DNA of 64,000 bases from Marinobacter arenosus (GTDB lineage: Bacteria > Pseudomonadota > Gammaproteobacteria > Pseudomonadales > Oleiphilaceae): positions 186,001-250,000 of the forward strand of contig NZ_JAHVAO010000001.1 of NCBI RefSeq assembly GCF_019264345.1, read 5' to 3'. Shown piece by piece: positions 33,798-42,713 of this stretch. The position numbers were made by a program, and so were the translations under genes. The number at the start of each line of letters is the position of its first letter. Position 1 is the stretch's first letter. Below the pieces are notes generated by a model that saw nothing but the letters and a program-made list of their open reading frames with translations, had not been told where the DNA came from and did not search any database.

Positions 33798-34268
33798 TCA
33801 GGCGCTGGCAAGGATGGTTCGGCTTGACACCGTTGTATGCTCGCCTTTCTGGCCGTAAAGCTTCTGCTGGCCGGTCGCGCCCCGGAAGATATCGGTCAGG
33901 CGTGAAAGGCGTTTCTGCAAGTGGGCCACGACCCGCCCATTGTGCTGATTCAGGGACTGGCACTCGCGCATTTGAGTATCTGCCTGCTTCCAGAGGTCGT
34001 ACAGCTCCGTGAGTCCGGCGCTGCGTATGAATCCGGAGGGTTCTCCACTGTCTGGCTTGTAGCCCATGGCGACCAGGCAATGAATTTTCTGCCGGGCACG
34101 TCCCCGAACCTGTTCCAGAAGCTGGTTTTTCTCTGATGTCAGGCCCTGCAATGCCCGCACATCTGAGGCAGAGAGACAGTCTTTCTCTTTCTTTAAAAGT
34201 TCTGCCAATACCCGCAGTTGATCAACATCCTGCGACAGCAGGTCTTTCAGATCATCGATTGTGGCCAT
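33798..34268 (-). CDS. flgN: Flagellar export chaperone FlgN
   Basis: Chaperone for the hook-filament junction proteins FlgK and FlgL. 156 residues, helical, with the characteristic N-terminal leucine/lysine-rich helices (LAELLKKEKDCLSASDVRALQGLTSEKNQLLEQV) and a central LYDLWKQADTQMRECQSLNQHNGRVV. Last gene of flgA-flgM-flgN, seven bases after flgM. Confidence 0.88.
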   Translation of the reverse strand: MATIDDLKDLLSQDVDQLRVLAELLKKEKDCLSASDVRALQGLTSEKNQLLEQVRGRARQKIHCLVAMGYKPDSGEPSGFIRSAGLTELYDLWKQADTQMRECQSLNQHNGRVVAHLQKRLSRLTDIFRGATGQQKLYGQKGEHTTVSSRTILASA

Positions 34269-34275
34269 GATTCAT

Positions 34276-34602
34276 TCACCCGAAAATGCTTTCATCCATC
34301 TCAAGCATTTTCTGGGCCAGCTTCTCAGCATCGATCTTATAGGTTCCGTTTTCCAGCGCTGAACGGATTTCTGCAATCCGGTCATCATCCATCTCGGGAT
34401 AATCACCCAGCTTCTGCTCAAGCTGCTTCAGGTCTTTGGCCTGGCTGCTGAGACTGACATTGTCGCCACGAGCCCCCTGGGCCTGAGCTTTTGCCGGATC
34501 ACTGGGGGCCGGCTGTGTGTTCTGGCTGCCGGTGGACTTGTCGGCCGTGGTCCTCTGGGTGTTGACCTGGCCTGGGCCAATTCCATTAAAGTCAACTGAC
34601 AT
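34276..34602 (-). CDS. flgM: Anti-sigma28 factor FlgM
   Basis: Holds FliA (sigma28) inactive until it is exported through the completed hook-basal body. 108 residues. The N-terminal half is disordered and rich in Q, T and S. The C-terminal sigma-binding part reads DNVSLSSQAKDLKQLEQKL then IAEIRSALENGTYKIDAEKLAQKMLEMD, matching the family. It has its own sigma28-like promoter, as is usual for autoregulated flgM. Confidence 0.92.
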   Translation of the reverse strand: MSVDFNGIGPGQVNTQRTTADKSTGSQNTQPAPSDPAKAQAQGARGDNVSLSSQAKDLKQLEQKLGDYPEMDDDRIAEIRSALENGTYKIDAEKLAQKMLEMDESIFG

Positions 34603-34664
34603 ATCGTTACCTGCTTACCTTGTGGTGTCACGCTGGAGCATGACGTACTCGAGTGTGTATCTAT

Positions 34665-34691
34665 GTAACGGCCTCGCCGAACAGATCTTTA
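34665..34691 (-). promoter_or_regulatory. Sigma28 (FliA) promoter for flgMN
   Basis: On the minus strand: TAAA, 15-base spacer, GCCGTTAC. The consensus is TAAA-N15-GCCGATAA, so the -35 is exact and the -10 differs at two positions. It lies about 63 bases upstream of the flgM start, within the 195-base flgA-flgM gap. Confidence 0.7.
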
Positions 34692-34797
34692 ACGAAATTT
34701 TTCAGAATTTTATTACGTCTCGTTCATTTTGCGTGCGGCGGTCGGAAGCCGGGTGGCAGCCGTTTGCCGCCTGGCAGATCTTTGCCGTTTCAGGCCA

Positions 34798-35505
34798 TTA
34801 CATCGGAATTTCGACCCGCCCGGGGGCAACAACATTGGCCCGGATGGTGCGTGCGGTTCTCAGGTTCTCCACCATCACCTGTTCGCCGATGGAGGCGTTG
34901 GCGAGGGCTTTGCCCCGGGACGTCACCGAGAACCCACCACTTCTGGCGGTAATCATAACATGGTCGCCGCGCTCGACGGCATCCGGGGCGTCAAGCAAAT
35001 CGGGCGTCAGTACCGATCCGCTGTTGACGGGACGGCGCACTTCCATGCCGGTTACGTCATCGGCATTACGCATCACGCCGCGACGACTGGCATTAACCAC
35101 CACCTGCTGTGTCGTGACCATGTCGGCTGTCAATCGTTCGCCTCGCGCGAGGGGGCGGGCTGCGATCAAGGCCGGCCCGTGGATGGAGACGGAGGCGGTG
35201 ACAAACATCCGCCAGGGTTTGTTGCCATCACAGGCGACCTGAAGGGAGGGGTGCGTACTCTTCCAGGGGTCGCCAGTGAACTTGACGCTGAGGGGCGTAT
35301 CGCAACGAGCCAACGACAGCCGGTCGTCCACTGTTCCGGCTTCGAAGGTGACCTCATAGCCTTCCTCTGCCTGCTGCTCGGAGAATTCCTCAAGGAAACG
35401 GCTCGCGGCCTGTTCGATGTCGTTTGCGGTGGTCTTGGCGTTGGCCCCGCACATGCCGGCCAGGAGCAGGAGGAGGGCGAAAATGGTGATGCGCATATGT
35501 GTCAC
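34798..35505 (-). CDS. flgA: Flagellar basal-body P-ring formation protein FlgA
   Basis: Periplasmic chaperone for assembly of the FlgI P ring. Signal peptide (ITIFALLLLLAGMCGANA), then a variable N-terminal region, then the SAF domain (ARPLARGERLTADMVTTQQVVV) and the C-terminal VLTPDLLDAPDAVERGDHVMITARSGGFSVTSRGKALANASIGE. 235 residues from a GTG at 35505 with AGGA just upstream; the ATG at 35496 is an alternative. It is divergent from cheV. Confidence 0.93.
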   Translation of the reverse strand: MTHMRITIFALLLLLAGMCGANAKTTANDIEQAASRFLEEFSEQQAEEGYEVTFEAGTVDDRLSLARCDTPLSVKFTGDPWKSTHPSLQVACDGNKPWRMFVTASVSIHGPALIAARPLARGERLTADMVTTQQVVVNASRRGVMRNADDVTGMEVRRPVNSGSVLTPDLLDAPDAVERGDHVMITARSGGFSVTSRGKALANASIGEQVMVENLRTARTIRANVVAPGRVEIPM

Positions 35506-35683
35506 TTTGTCCTATGCTGTCATGAACCGTCCATAACGCCCGGCCTTGACTAAGGATTCGGGGCGGGCAGCCGTTAAACAGACTGATGACGGAAGTAACG
35601 ACAGAAATTTGTCGTCTTCTTCGTGTAAAAGTAGATCAGCAAAATACATGCCGGTAGTCGTCCGGTGAGACGGGAGAAAGAGG

Positions 35684-36613
35684 ATGGCAGGGGTACTGGA
35701 TAGTGTGAACCAGCGCACGCAGCTGGTGGGGCAGAACCGCCTTGAGCTGCTGCTGTTCCGTCTGCGGGGGCGGCAGGTCTACGGTATCAACGTGTTCAAA
35801 GTGAAGGAAGTGCTTCAGTGCCCGAAGCTGTCTTCCATTCCCAACAGTCGCACGGTTGTTCGGGGCGTTGCCCACATCCGGGGTGAAACCATTCCGATCA
35901 TCGATTTGAGTATGGCGATTGGTCTTCCGGGGATCCCCCAGGAAAGCCTGCCAACGAGTTTCGTCATCATTACCGAGTACAACCGCAAAACTCAGGGCTT
36001 TTTGGTCACCGGGGTTGACCGGATCATGAACATGAACTGGGAAGACATCCTTCCGCCGCCCAAGGGTGCGGGTAAGGACGTTTACCTGACGGCAGTGACC
36101 AAAATTGAAGATAAACTTGTAGAAATCATTGATGTAGAGAAGATTCTTGCAGAAGTTTCTCCGCTGAGGGAAGATGTCACAGAGACTGTGCTCAGCAAGA
36201 GCTCGGAGCGCGCCCCCGGCCTTCTCCCGATCCTTGTGGTGGATGATTCGGCCGTTGCGCGCCGCCAGATCGAACGCTGTCTGACGGCAATCGGGATGAC
36301 CGTTGTCACTCGAAACGATGGCAAGCAGGCCCTTGAGTATCTCAAGAAGGTTACGGAAGATGGCTCAAGCGGACGGGATCACCTGGCGCTGGTGATTTCA
36401 GATGTTGAAATGCCGGAAATGGACGGGTACACGCTGGTGTCCCGATGCAAGAGCGATCCCGCACTCCGGGATCTGTTCATTATGCTTCATACATCGTTGA
36501 GCGGTGTGTTCAACAGGGCGATGGTTGAGAAGGTTGGTGCAGACGACTTCCTGGCCAAGTTCAGTCCGGATGAGTTGGCTGAACGGGTCATGGAGGTCAT
36601 CGATCAGGCCTGA
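35684..36613 (+). CDS. cheV: Chemotaxis coupling protein CheV
   Basis: Couples receptors to CheA and is itself phosphorylated. An N-terminal CheW-like domain (residues 15-165: ELLLFRLRGRQVYGINVFKVKEVL, VAHIRGETIPIIDL) is fused to a receiver domain (ILVVDDSAVARRQIE, phospho-acceptor aspartate in LVISDVEMPEMDGY). 309 residues. Followed by cheR after 37 bases, as in the cheV-cheR pair of pseudomonad-type polar flagellar loci. Confidence 0.95.
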   Translation: MAGVLDSVNQRTQLVGQNRLELLLFRLRGRQVYGINVFKVKEVLQCPKLSSIPNSRTVVRGVAHIRGETIPIIDLSMAIGLPGIPQESLPTSFVIITEYNRKTQGFLVTGVDRIMNMNWEDILPPPKGAGKDVYLTAVTKIEDKLVEIIDVEKILAEVSPLREDVTETVLSKSSERAPGLLPILVVDDSAVARRQIERCLTAIGMTVVTRNDGKQALEYLKKVTEDGSSGRDHLALVISDVEMPEMDGYTLVSRCKSDPALRDLFIMLHTSLSGVFNRAMVEKVGADDFLAKFSPDELAERVMEVIDQA

Positions 36614-36650
36614 TGTCACCGCAGAGCGAATCACGCAGAACAGAGATCCA

Positions 36651-37478
36651 ATGAAAGCGGAAATAACGCCACAGGAATACGAAGCCTTCAAGACATTCCT
36701 GCAGGATGCCTGTGGTATTTTGCTGGGTGAGAATAAACAGTACCTGGTGAAGAGCCGCCTTCGCCGAATTCTGGAAGAGAACGAGCTCGATTCCCTGGGT
36801 AAACTCCTAGAGCGTTTGAGGCGCCCGGGCAGGGCGAACCTTCGTGAGACTGTCATCGACGCGATGACAACCAACGAGACTCTGTGGTTCCGGGATAACC
36901 ACCCCTTCCGGATTCTTCAGGAAAAGCTGCTCCCGGAGTTCGCCGAACGAAAAACCACCCAGCCTCTGCGTGTCTGGTCCGCGGCTTGTTCCACCGGCCA
37001 GGAACCCTATTCGGTGGGCATGGTCGTGGAGGAGTTTCGGCGCCAGCGGCCCGGCCGGCTTCGCGATGTGAAGATCACGGCCACCGACATTTCCAAGAGT
37101 GTGCTGGAGGTTGCGCGCCGCGGTGAGTACGAGATGATCGCCATTGGCCGGGGACTGTCACCGGAACGCCAACGCCAGTTTTTCACGCCGTCATTGAATG
37201 GCGGCTGGCAGATCAAGCCCCAGCTGAGAAGTATGGTGGAGTTCAAGGAGTTAAACCTTCTGGAGCGCTACATGCTTGGCAAGTTTGACATTGTCCTGTG
37301 CCGGAACGTATTGATCTACTTTTCGGCCGACCTCAAGAAGGACATCCTGACCCGGATTCACGCCGCCCTGAATCCCGGCGGCTATCTGATTCTCGGCGCG
37401 TCCGAATCGCTTAATGGTCTGCCCGACCTGTACGAAATGGTGCAGTGCCACCCGGGCATCATCTACCGGAAAAAATAG
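36651..37478 (+). CDS. cheR: Chemotaxis protein methyltransferase CheR
   Basis: Methylates glutamates of chemoreceptors with SAM. The helical N-terminal domain covers residues 1-75, with NETLWFRDNHPFRIL next. The Rossmann domain follows with VWSAACSTGQEPYSVGM (SAM loop), ITATDISKSVLEVARRG and FDIVLCRNVLIYFSADLKKDIL. 275 residues. The ATG at 36651 is preferred; the frame continues upstream but is the shadow of cheV. Probable operon with cheV. Confidence 0.95.
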   Translation: MKAEITPQEYEAFKTFLQDACGILLGENKQYLVKSRLRRILEENELDSLGKLLERLRRPGRANLRETVIDAMTTNETLWFRDNHPFRILQEKLLPEFAERKTTQPLRVWSAACSTGQEPYSVGMVVEEFRRQRPGRLRDVKITATDISKSVLEVARRGEYEMIAIGRGLSPERQRQFFTPSLNGGWQIKPQLRSMVEFKELNLLERYMLGKFDIVLCRNVLIYFSADLKKDILTRIHAALNPGGYLILGASESLNGLPDLYEMVQCHPGIIYRKK

Positions 37479-37482
37479 CCCT

Positions 37483-38679
37483 ATGCCCCTTAATGTATGG
37501 GTTCTGGTTGCGGCCCAGGCGCTGGCCATGTGTACGGCGCCGTTTATTGTATTCATCGGCAGCATTCAGGGGCGGCTGCTCGCGCCGGCTCCCGAATTCG
37601 CGACCCTCCCGGTTGGATTGGTTGTGGTGGGAACCGTGCTTGCCATCAAGCCCGCGACCTGGCTGATGGAAAAGGTCGGGCGGAAGCAAGTGATGCTGCT
37701 GGGTGCTTTCATGGGCATCCTCGCCGCTGCTCTGGGCGCCGTGTCCAGCTGGCAGGCAAATTTTTCACTCCTCTGCGTCGCGTCTGTCGTTGGTGGTACC
37801 GGGCTTGCGGTGGTCCATCAGTACCGGTTTGCTGCGATGGAGTCGGTGCCGGCCGGCATGGCCGGGTCTGCCGCTGCCCGGGTTTTGCTCGGCGGTCTGG
37901 TGGCAGCGTGGTTGGGCCCGGAAATCGCGGCCATTGGTAGCGGGACCGAGGAAGCCTATCCGTTCCTGACCAGTTGGGTGGCGCTCGGGGTGGTCCAGGG
38001 CTCCGCTTTCCTCATTCTCGGCGCCGGTTACCGGGCGGGAGGGGAACTCGTCCGGGAAACGCCCGCCGGCGGCGGGCGGCCGTTGTCCGAGATTCTCCGC
38101 AATCCCCTGGTATGGGCGGCGATCAGCGCCGCCGCGGTGGGCTATGCGGTCATGAGCTTCATCATGACGGCGACGCCGTTGAGTATGACCGAAGTTGCCG
38201 GCCACGATCTTGATGACGCCAAACGGGTAATCCAGTTGCATATCATGGCCATGTACCTGCCTTCGCTGATCAGTGGCTGGCTGACCCGGCGGGTCGGAAT
38301 TCCGCTACTGATGGCAACGGGACTGATTGCGTATCTGGGGTGTGTTGTCCTCGCAGCCAGCGGCATCACCTTTCACCATTACCTTGGCGCGCTGCTCTTG
38401 CTTGGGATCGGCTGGAACTTCCTCTTCGTTGGTGGCACGTCTCTGCTTCCGGAGGGCTATCACGATGCCGAGCGTTTCCGGGTGCAGGGCCTCAACGATA
38501 TGATGGTGTTTGGTTCCCAGGCGACTGCCGCTCTCACGGCCGGCGCCGTACTGAGCTGGATGGGGTGGGGCGGACTGGTACTGGTGGCGGTACCGTTCCT
38601 GGTGCTTCACGGAATACTGATGGCCGTCTGGTTGTTCCGAACCCCTTCACAGGTTCAGGACGCTCACAGGAGAGACTGA
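37483..38679 (+). CDS. MFS transporter
   Basis: 398-residue integral membrane protein with about 11-12 hydrophobic helices and the loop motif WLMEKVGRKQVMLLG between helices 2 and 3, typical of the major facilitator superfamily. The start is the ATG at 37483 (MPLNVWVLVAAQALAM). Its stop overlaps the start of the flavin reductase gene (TGATG), so the two are translationally coupled. The substrate is unknown. Confidence 0.88.
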   Translation: MPLNVWVLVAAQALAMCTAPFIVFIGSIQGRLLAPAPEFATLPVGLVVVGTVLAIKPATWLMEKVGRKQVMLLGAFMGILAAALGAVSSWQANFSLLCVASVVGGTGLAVVHQYRFAAMESVPAGMAGSAAARVLLGGLVAAWLGPEIAAIGSGTEEAYPFLTSWVALGVVQGSAFLILGAGYRAGGELVRETPAGGGRPLSEILRNPLVWAAISAAAVGYAVMSFIMTATPLSMTEVAGHDLDDAKRVIQLHIMAMYLPSLISGWLTRRVGIPLLMATGLIAYLGCVVLAASGITFHHYLGALLLLGIGWNFLFVGGTSLLPEGYHDAERFRVQGLNDMMVFGSQATAALTAGAVLSWMGWGGLVLVAVPFLVLHGILMAVWLFRTPSQVQDAHRRD

Positions 38680-39296
38680 TGTTTATCGACTTTGACGGAA
38701 TGAACGCCGCGGATATCTACCACACGCTGACCCAAACCGTAATCCCCAGACCGGTAGCCTGGGTTCTCAGTGAAAATCCGGACGGTGATTACAACCTTGC
38801 GCCGTTTTCGTTTTTCACGCCGATCACCAGCAATCCTCCGCTGCTGATGTTCTCGGTAGGGCGAAAACCAACCGACAACGCGTTCAAGGACACCCGGGTC
38901 AACATTGAGCAGCGAAAGGATTTCGTGGTCCACATTGCTCACCGGGAGCTGGCCTCAGCAATGACCGAAACCTCGCGCACCCTGCCGCATGGAGAGTCTG
39001 AGCTGGCCACGCTCGGGCTGGAGCTTGTGCCGTTCGAGGGGTCGAGATTGCCCCGTTTGAAGGATTGTCACGTTGCGCTGGCCTGTGAGTTGTATGACAT
39101 CAAGGAGATTGGCGCTGCGCCCCAGAGCCTGGTCTTCGGGCTTGTGAAGGGGGCCTATGTTTCGGATCAGGCCGTCGATTACGATGACCAGAATCGGCTC
39201 AGAATAGATGGTGCCGCCATTGATCCGATCGGCCGCCTGGGCGGCAGTGAATACGTGACCTTCGGTGATATCGTCAAGGTGCCGCGTCCTTCCTGA
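38679..39296 (+). CDS. Flavin reductase-like (FMN-binding split barrel) protein
   Basis: 205 residues. The start ATG at 38679 overlaps the MFS stop. The fold is indicated by TVIPRPVAWVLSENPDGDYNLAPFSFFTPITSNPPLLMFSVG, the FMN-binding signature of the flavin reductase/DUF447-like proteins. Usually such proteins bind FMN and may reduce it for a monooxygenase; none is next to it. Forms a unit with the MFS transporter and the LysR regulator. Confidence 0.85.
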   Translation: MFIDFDGMNAADIYHTLTQTVIPRPVAWVLSENPDGDYNLAPFSFFTPITSNPPLLMFSVGRKPTDNAFKDTRVNIEQRKDFVVHIAHRELASAMTETSRTLPHGESELATLGLELVPFEGSRLPRLKDCHVALACELYDIKEIGAAPQSLVFGLVKGAYVSDQAVDYDDQNRLRIDGAAIDPIGRLGGSEYVTFGDIVKVPRPS

Positions 39297-39306
39297 CAAC
39301 AATGCG

Positions 39307-40242
39307 ATGGTGGCTTCTGTGGATCAACTCAATCTCAGGCACCTTTACTATTTCTGGATGATCAGCCGGGAAGGCTCCATTGCCCGGGCCAGCGAGGTAC
39401 TGGAGCTGGCGCCCCAGACCCTGAGCGGGCAATTGGCGACGTTCGAATCGTCCGTTGGTGGACTCTTGTTTCAGCGGGAGCGTCGCAAGCTGATCCTGAC
39501 AGACCTCGGACGCACGGTCCTCGGGTATGCCGAGGAGATCTTTGCGCTCGCCGGGGAGCTCAATGAAACCCTCCGCCTTGCCCCGTCGGATCGCCCTCTG
39601 ACCCTGTCCGCCGGTGTCTCGGCCTCCATTCACAAGCTGATCGCCTACTACCTCCTGCAACCGGCGATGGTTCTGCCAAGACCGGTGCAATTGAACTGCC
39701 AGACCGGCGGCCCTGAAGATTTGCTCTTAAGGTTGAAGCGCAAAGAACTGGATGTCGTTCTGATTGACCGTATGCCGAGTGTGGATGAGCGTGGAGGTTT
39801 CGCCGTGCACGCGCTGGCCGGCTCCACCATCAGCCTGTTTGCTTCTCCGGTCCTGGCAAGGCGACTGCGAAAGGGCTTTCCAGCCTCCCTGAATGGTGAG
39901 CCGCTGTTGGCGAATGCCACTGATGCTCCGTATTTCGAAAAACTCATGAACTGGTTTTCGCTCCAGGGGGTTCGAATGAATCTCGTGGCCAGAATTGACG
40001 ACAGCGCGCTGATCAAGGTTTTTGGCCGCCAGGGGCTTGGCGTATTCGCTGCGCCAACGGCCATCAGCAAAGAAGTTTGTCGGCAGTATGAGGTCGAACA
40101 GATCGCTTCTATTGCGGAAGTGAAAGATGAACTCTTTGCGATCACTCGTGGAAAGAATCCGGCCCACGAGGGCGTGCGAGCGATCTGTCAGGGCGACGTG
40201 AGTTTTCAGCCGATCCAGAAAACCTCGAAAAAATCGAACTAA
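39307..40242 (+). CDS. LysR-family regulator, NhaR-like
   Basis: N-terminal helix-turn-helix (LNLRHLYYFWMISREGSIARASEVLELAPQTLSGQLATFES) and a LysR effector domain. The HLYYFW start is characteristic of NhaR-type regulators, which respond to sodium and alkaline stress in E. coli. No nhaA antiporter is in this window, so that role is not supported here. 311 residues from the ATG at 39307. It is in the same direction as the flavin reductase, ten bases away. Confidence 0.85.
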   Translation: MVASVDQLNLRHLYYFWMISREGSIARASEVLELAPQTLSGQLATFESSVGGLLFQRERRKLILTDLGRTVLGYAEEIFALAGELNETLRLAPSDRPLTLSAGVSASIHKLIAYYLLQPAMVLPRPVQLNCQTGGPEDLLLRLKRKELDVVLIDRMPSVDERGGFAVHALAGSTISLFASPVLARRLRKGFPASLNGEPLLANATDAPYFEKLMNWFSLQGVRMNLVARIDDSALIKVFGRQGLGVFAAPTAISKEVCRQYEVEQIASIAEVKDELFAITRGKNPAHEGVRAICQGDVSFQPIQKTSKKSN

Positions 40243-40327
40243 TGCGCTTAGAAAAGCCTATTTAGTCGACCTCAGAATCTGTCCATGATGAAACTGTGTT
40301 GGGCACGATGACAGAGGAGCACTAGCC

Positions 40328-40678
40328 ATGAAGACTATCCATAAATTTCGACTGGAGGCGGGTAAAGAGCCGACGACACTCCTGCTTCGCGAAGGGTTCC
40401 GGGTGGTTCGCTGTGAGTACCTGGTTCCCGATAAATCGGTGTACCTGTGGGTTGAGCAGCCGCTGAGTGTTGGGGCCCGCACTCTTGAGAGGCAATTCCG
40501 GGTGGCGTATTCGGGTGAGCCGGTTCCTGATAATTATGAATATCTCGGAACAGCGCTCGATCCGTTCGGCCCCGAAGCCTACCACGTGTTCGCACTCCCG
40601 ACCGCAGAACGCGAACTCGGGATGAGCGGAGCCGGTGTCATCTCCGGCTCGGACTGGCGTCAAACAGCATTATCCTGA
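40328..40678 (+). CDS. Small protein of unknown function, DUF7352-like
   Basis: 116 residues, well placed between two real genes with its own terminator. The layout (short N-terminal KTIHKFRLEAG, then VVRCEYLVPDKSVYLWVE, then FRVAYSGEPVP and YLGTALDPFGPEAYHVFAL) resembles small DUF7352-type proteins, but this is from memory of the pattern only. No signal peptide or membrane helix. Confidence 0.6.
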   Translation: MKTIHKFRLEAGKEPTTLLLREGFRVVRCEYLVPDKSVYLWVEQPLSVGARTLERQFRVAYSGEPVPDNYEYLGTALDPFGPEAYHVFALPTAERELGMSGAGVISGSDWRQTALS

Positions 40679-40687
40679 CGATCTGAT

Positions 40688-40712
40688 GGGCCCTGCCGGG
40701 GCCCTTTTTTTT
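40688..40712 (+). terminator. Rho-independent terminator
   Basis: GGGCCC, five-base loop, GGGCCC followed by eight T, nine bases after the small unknown gene. Confidence 0.85.
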
Positions 40713-40774
40713 GCCCTCTTTTCCTGGAGCCTGCGTACATTGGTAGTCAGTGTTCAGAGAGGCGGCAGTTGATC

Positions 40775-41305
40775 ATGATGCGCACGTTACTTGTCGTTGG
40801 GTGTGTCTTTATCGCGTCCTGCACCGGGGTGCCCGACGGCATTCGGCCAGTTACCGGCCTGGATGTGGATCGCTACCTAGGTACCTGGTACGAGGTAGCG
40901 CGCCTCGACCACTCCTTTGAAGAGGGTCTGAGCAGGGTAACCGCCGAGTATTCGCTAATGGACGACGGCAGTGTTGAGGTCGTCAACCGGGGTTATGACG
41001 ACGAGGAGGGGGAGTGGAGCGTTGCCGAAGGCAGGGCGGTTTTCGTTGATGACCGGGAAACCGGCCACCTGAAGGTGTCGTTCTTCGGCCCGTTCTACAG
41101 TTCCTACGTCGTGTTTGAGCTGGATAAAGCCGGGTATCAACACGCTTACATCACTGGCTACAACCGTGACTACCTCTGGTTTCTCTCGCGCAGCCCCAAT
41201 GTGTCCGAGGCCGAAATGAGCGCATTCCGTGAGCGCGCACGGGAAGAGGGTTTTGATCTCAGAGACCTGATTGTGGTCGATCAGAGTCCCTTGCCAGACC
41301 CGTAA
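40775..41305 (+). CDS. blc: Outer-membrane lipocalin
   Basis: Small lipid-binding lipoprotein. Signal with lipobox IASC, then the lipocalin motif LDVDRYLGTWYEVARLDHSFEEG (the GxW signature), VEVVNRGYDD, and the closing YLWFLSRSPNVS. 176 residues from the ATG at 40775 or 40778. It binds fatty acids or lysophospholipids in known homologues. Convergent with the cupin gene ten bases away. Confidence 0.93.
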   Translation: MMRTLLVVGCVFIASCTGVPDGIRPVTGLDVDRYLGTWYEVARLDHSFEEGLSRVTAEYSLMDDGSVEVVNRGYDDEEGEWSVAEGRAVFVDDRETGHLKVSFFGPFYSSYVVFELDKAGYQHAYITGYNRDYLWFLSRSPNVSEAEMSAFRERAREEGFDLRDLIVVDQSPLPDP

Positions 41306-41314
41306 GCGGGCGCG

Positions 41315-41965
41315 TCAGAGTGGAAGGTGGCCGGTTTTTACCCAGATGATGGTTTCCTGCTCAACGAAGGGGTGATGCTCGCTCAGGTGCGGGCTCCGTA
41401 TCCAGGTACCAGGGGGGTATCGGCCATGTTCATCGCAGAATTCCCCGGATAGCACGAAGATTTCTTCGCCACCGAAGTGACGATGAGGCTGGAACCGTTC
41501 CTGGGCTGGCCATTTCACCAGCGCAACGTGTTCGTGCTCAAAATCATGGAGGGGCATGACCTCCAGTCCGCCAATGCCCGGTAGCCAGGGCGTCGACGTT
41601 GTATCAACTCTCACGGTGTCCAGATCCCTCGGATCGAATTGATGTAACTTTACCAGCAGTGTGCAGCCTTCTTTGCTGAATGGCGCATGCCCGCTTCCCG
41701 GTGGGTTTCGAAGATAGGATCCGGCAGGGTAGTCCCCGGTCTCGTCAGAAAACACGCCGCTGAGCACCAGAATTTCTTCTCCCAGCGGGTGCTCGTGGCG
41801 ATTGAAAGACGCGCCCGGCTCGTAACGGACGACACTGGTGGCGTGGCCACGCTCCGCCTCTTCTCGGGCCAGCGGTTTTCTGAGTACGCCACCGGCCGGG
41901 CTGGGAATCCAGTCTTCGTCGTCGGAGCGGATGACCACTCGCTTGGAAAAGTCCATGTTCAGCAC
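41315..41965 (-). CDS. Double-cupin protein, ChrR-type
   Basis: 216 residues containing two cupin barrels. Each has a metal-binding pattern: FNRHEHPLGEEILVLSG (first) and FQPHRHFGGEEIFVLSG (second). They match the ChrR anti-sigma C-terminal cupin, but no zinc-binding anti-sigma N-terminus is present and no ECF sigma factor is next to it. It is thus a stand-alone metal-binding cupin, function unknown. 21 bases downstream of the isochorismatase gene on the same strand, so probably cotranscribed. Confidence 0.85.
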   Translation of the reverse strand: MLNMDFSKRVVIRSDDEDWIPSPAGGVLRKPLAREEAERGHATSVVRYEPGASFNRHEHPLGEEILVLSGVFSDETGDYPAGSYLRNPPGSGHAPFSKEGCTLLVKLHQFDPRDLDTVRVDTTSTPWLPGIGGLEVMPLHDFEHEHVALVKWPAQERFQPHRHFGGEEIFVLSGEFCDEHGRYPPGTWIRSPHLSEHHPFVEQETIIWVKTGHLPL

Positions 41966-41986
41966 GGAATACCTCGCGTCGTACCG

Positions 41987-42517
41987 TTACTTGATGAGCT
42001 TCTGGATGTCTCGAAATTTCGGATGCTGACAGTCTCGCATCCACTCGAACGCCGCCATCTCCACGGTGACGATTCTGGCCCCGCTCTGGTAAAGCCGGTC
42101 GAGGGCGACATCGCGGTCGAATTCATTGCGAGAGCCGGTCGCGTCCGCCACCACCCATACCTTGAACCCGGCATCCAACAGACTCAGGGCGGTCTGGATC
42201 ATGCAGACGTGGGTTTCGCAGCCACCAATAACAACCTGTTGCCGACCTTCCGGCAGGCTGTCGATCAGCCCGTCGGGGCAGGCGTCGAAGTGATGCTTTG
42301 GGATAACCTGGTTACAAAGCTCCCGGACAGCCTCCACGTTGTGCCCAAGCTTGTCCGGCAACTGCTCGGTGGCAAGAACCGGAACATCCAGCAACCCGGC
42401 AATCGTTGCGAGCGTGACACACTGTTCCACGACCTCCTCGCCATGACTGATGGCCGGCATCAGCTTTTCCTGCACATCAATCAGCACCAATGTGCATTGA
42501 TCAGCTTTCATCAGCAT
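41987..42517 (-). CDS. Isochorismatase-family hydrolase, YcaC-like
   Basis: 176 residues from the ATG at 42517, which follows AAAGGAG with seven bases of spacing. Catalytic triad positions are visible: aspartate in LVLIDVQEKLMP, lysine in TEQLPDKLGHN, and cysteine in VVIGGCETHVCMIQTAL. A cis-peptide GGCETHVC is typical. Such enzymes hydrolyse amides or isochorismate-like ethers. The substrate is unknown. Confidence 0.88.
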   Translation of the reverse strand: MLMKADQCTLVLIDVQEKLMPAISHGEEVVEQCVTLATIAGLLDVPVLATEQLPDKLGHNVEAVRELCNQVIPKHHFDACPDGLIDSLPEGRQQVVIGGCETHVCMIQTALSLLDAGFKVWVVADATGSRNEFDRDVALDRLYQSGARIVTVEMAAFEWMRDCQHPKFRDIQKLIK

Positions 42518-42713
42518 GCGGTCGCTCCTTTGGCCTGCCGGACACGCCCGGCTTACCCGTCGTTGTACGTGTGGAACACCATCGCGTATTTGTTTTGGTG
42601 GTGCTGAATTACCCTCCATTATCATTCTTTTTGGCAAGGGCATTCAAACTGATCAGCCAGTCATCGATCCGGTGCTGTACCTGGAAAATTTTCGGGGATT
42701 TTGTGAAAGGGAG

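Noticed and set aside
40258..40327. Possible small RNA between the LysR gene and the DUF7352-like gene
   Set aside because: Only a short gap with no terminator or clear promoter pair of its own.
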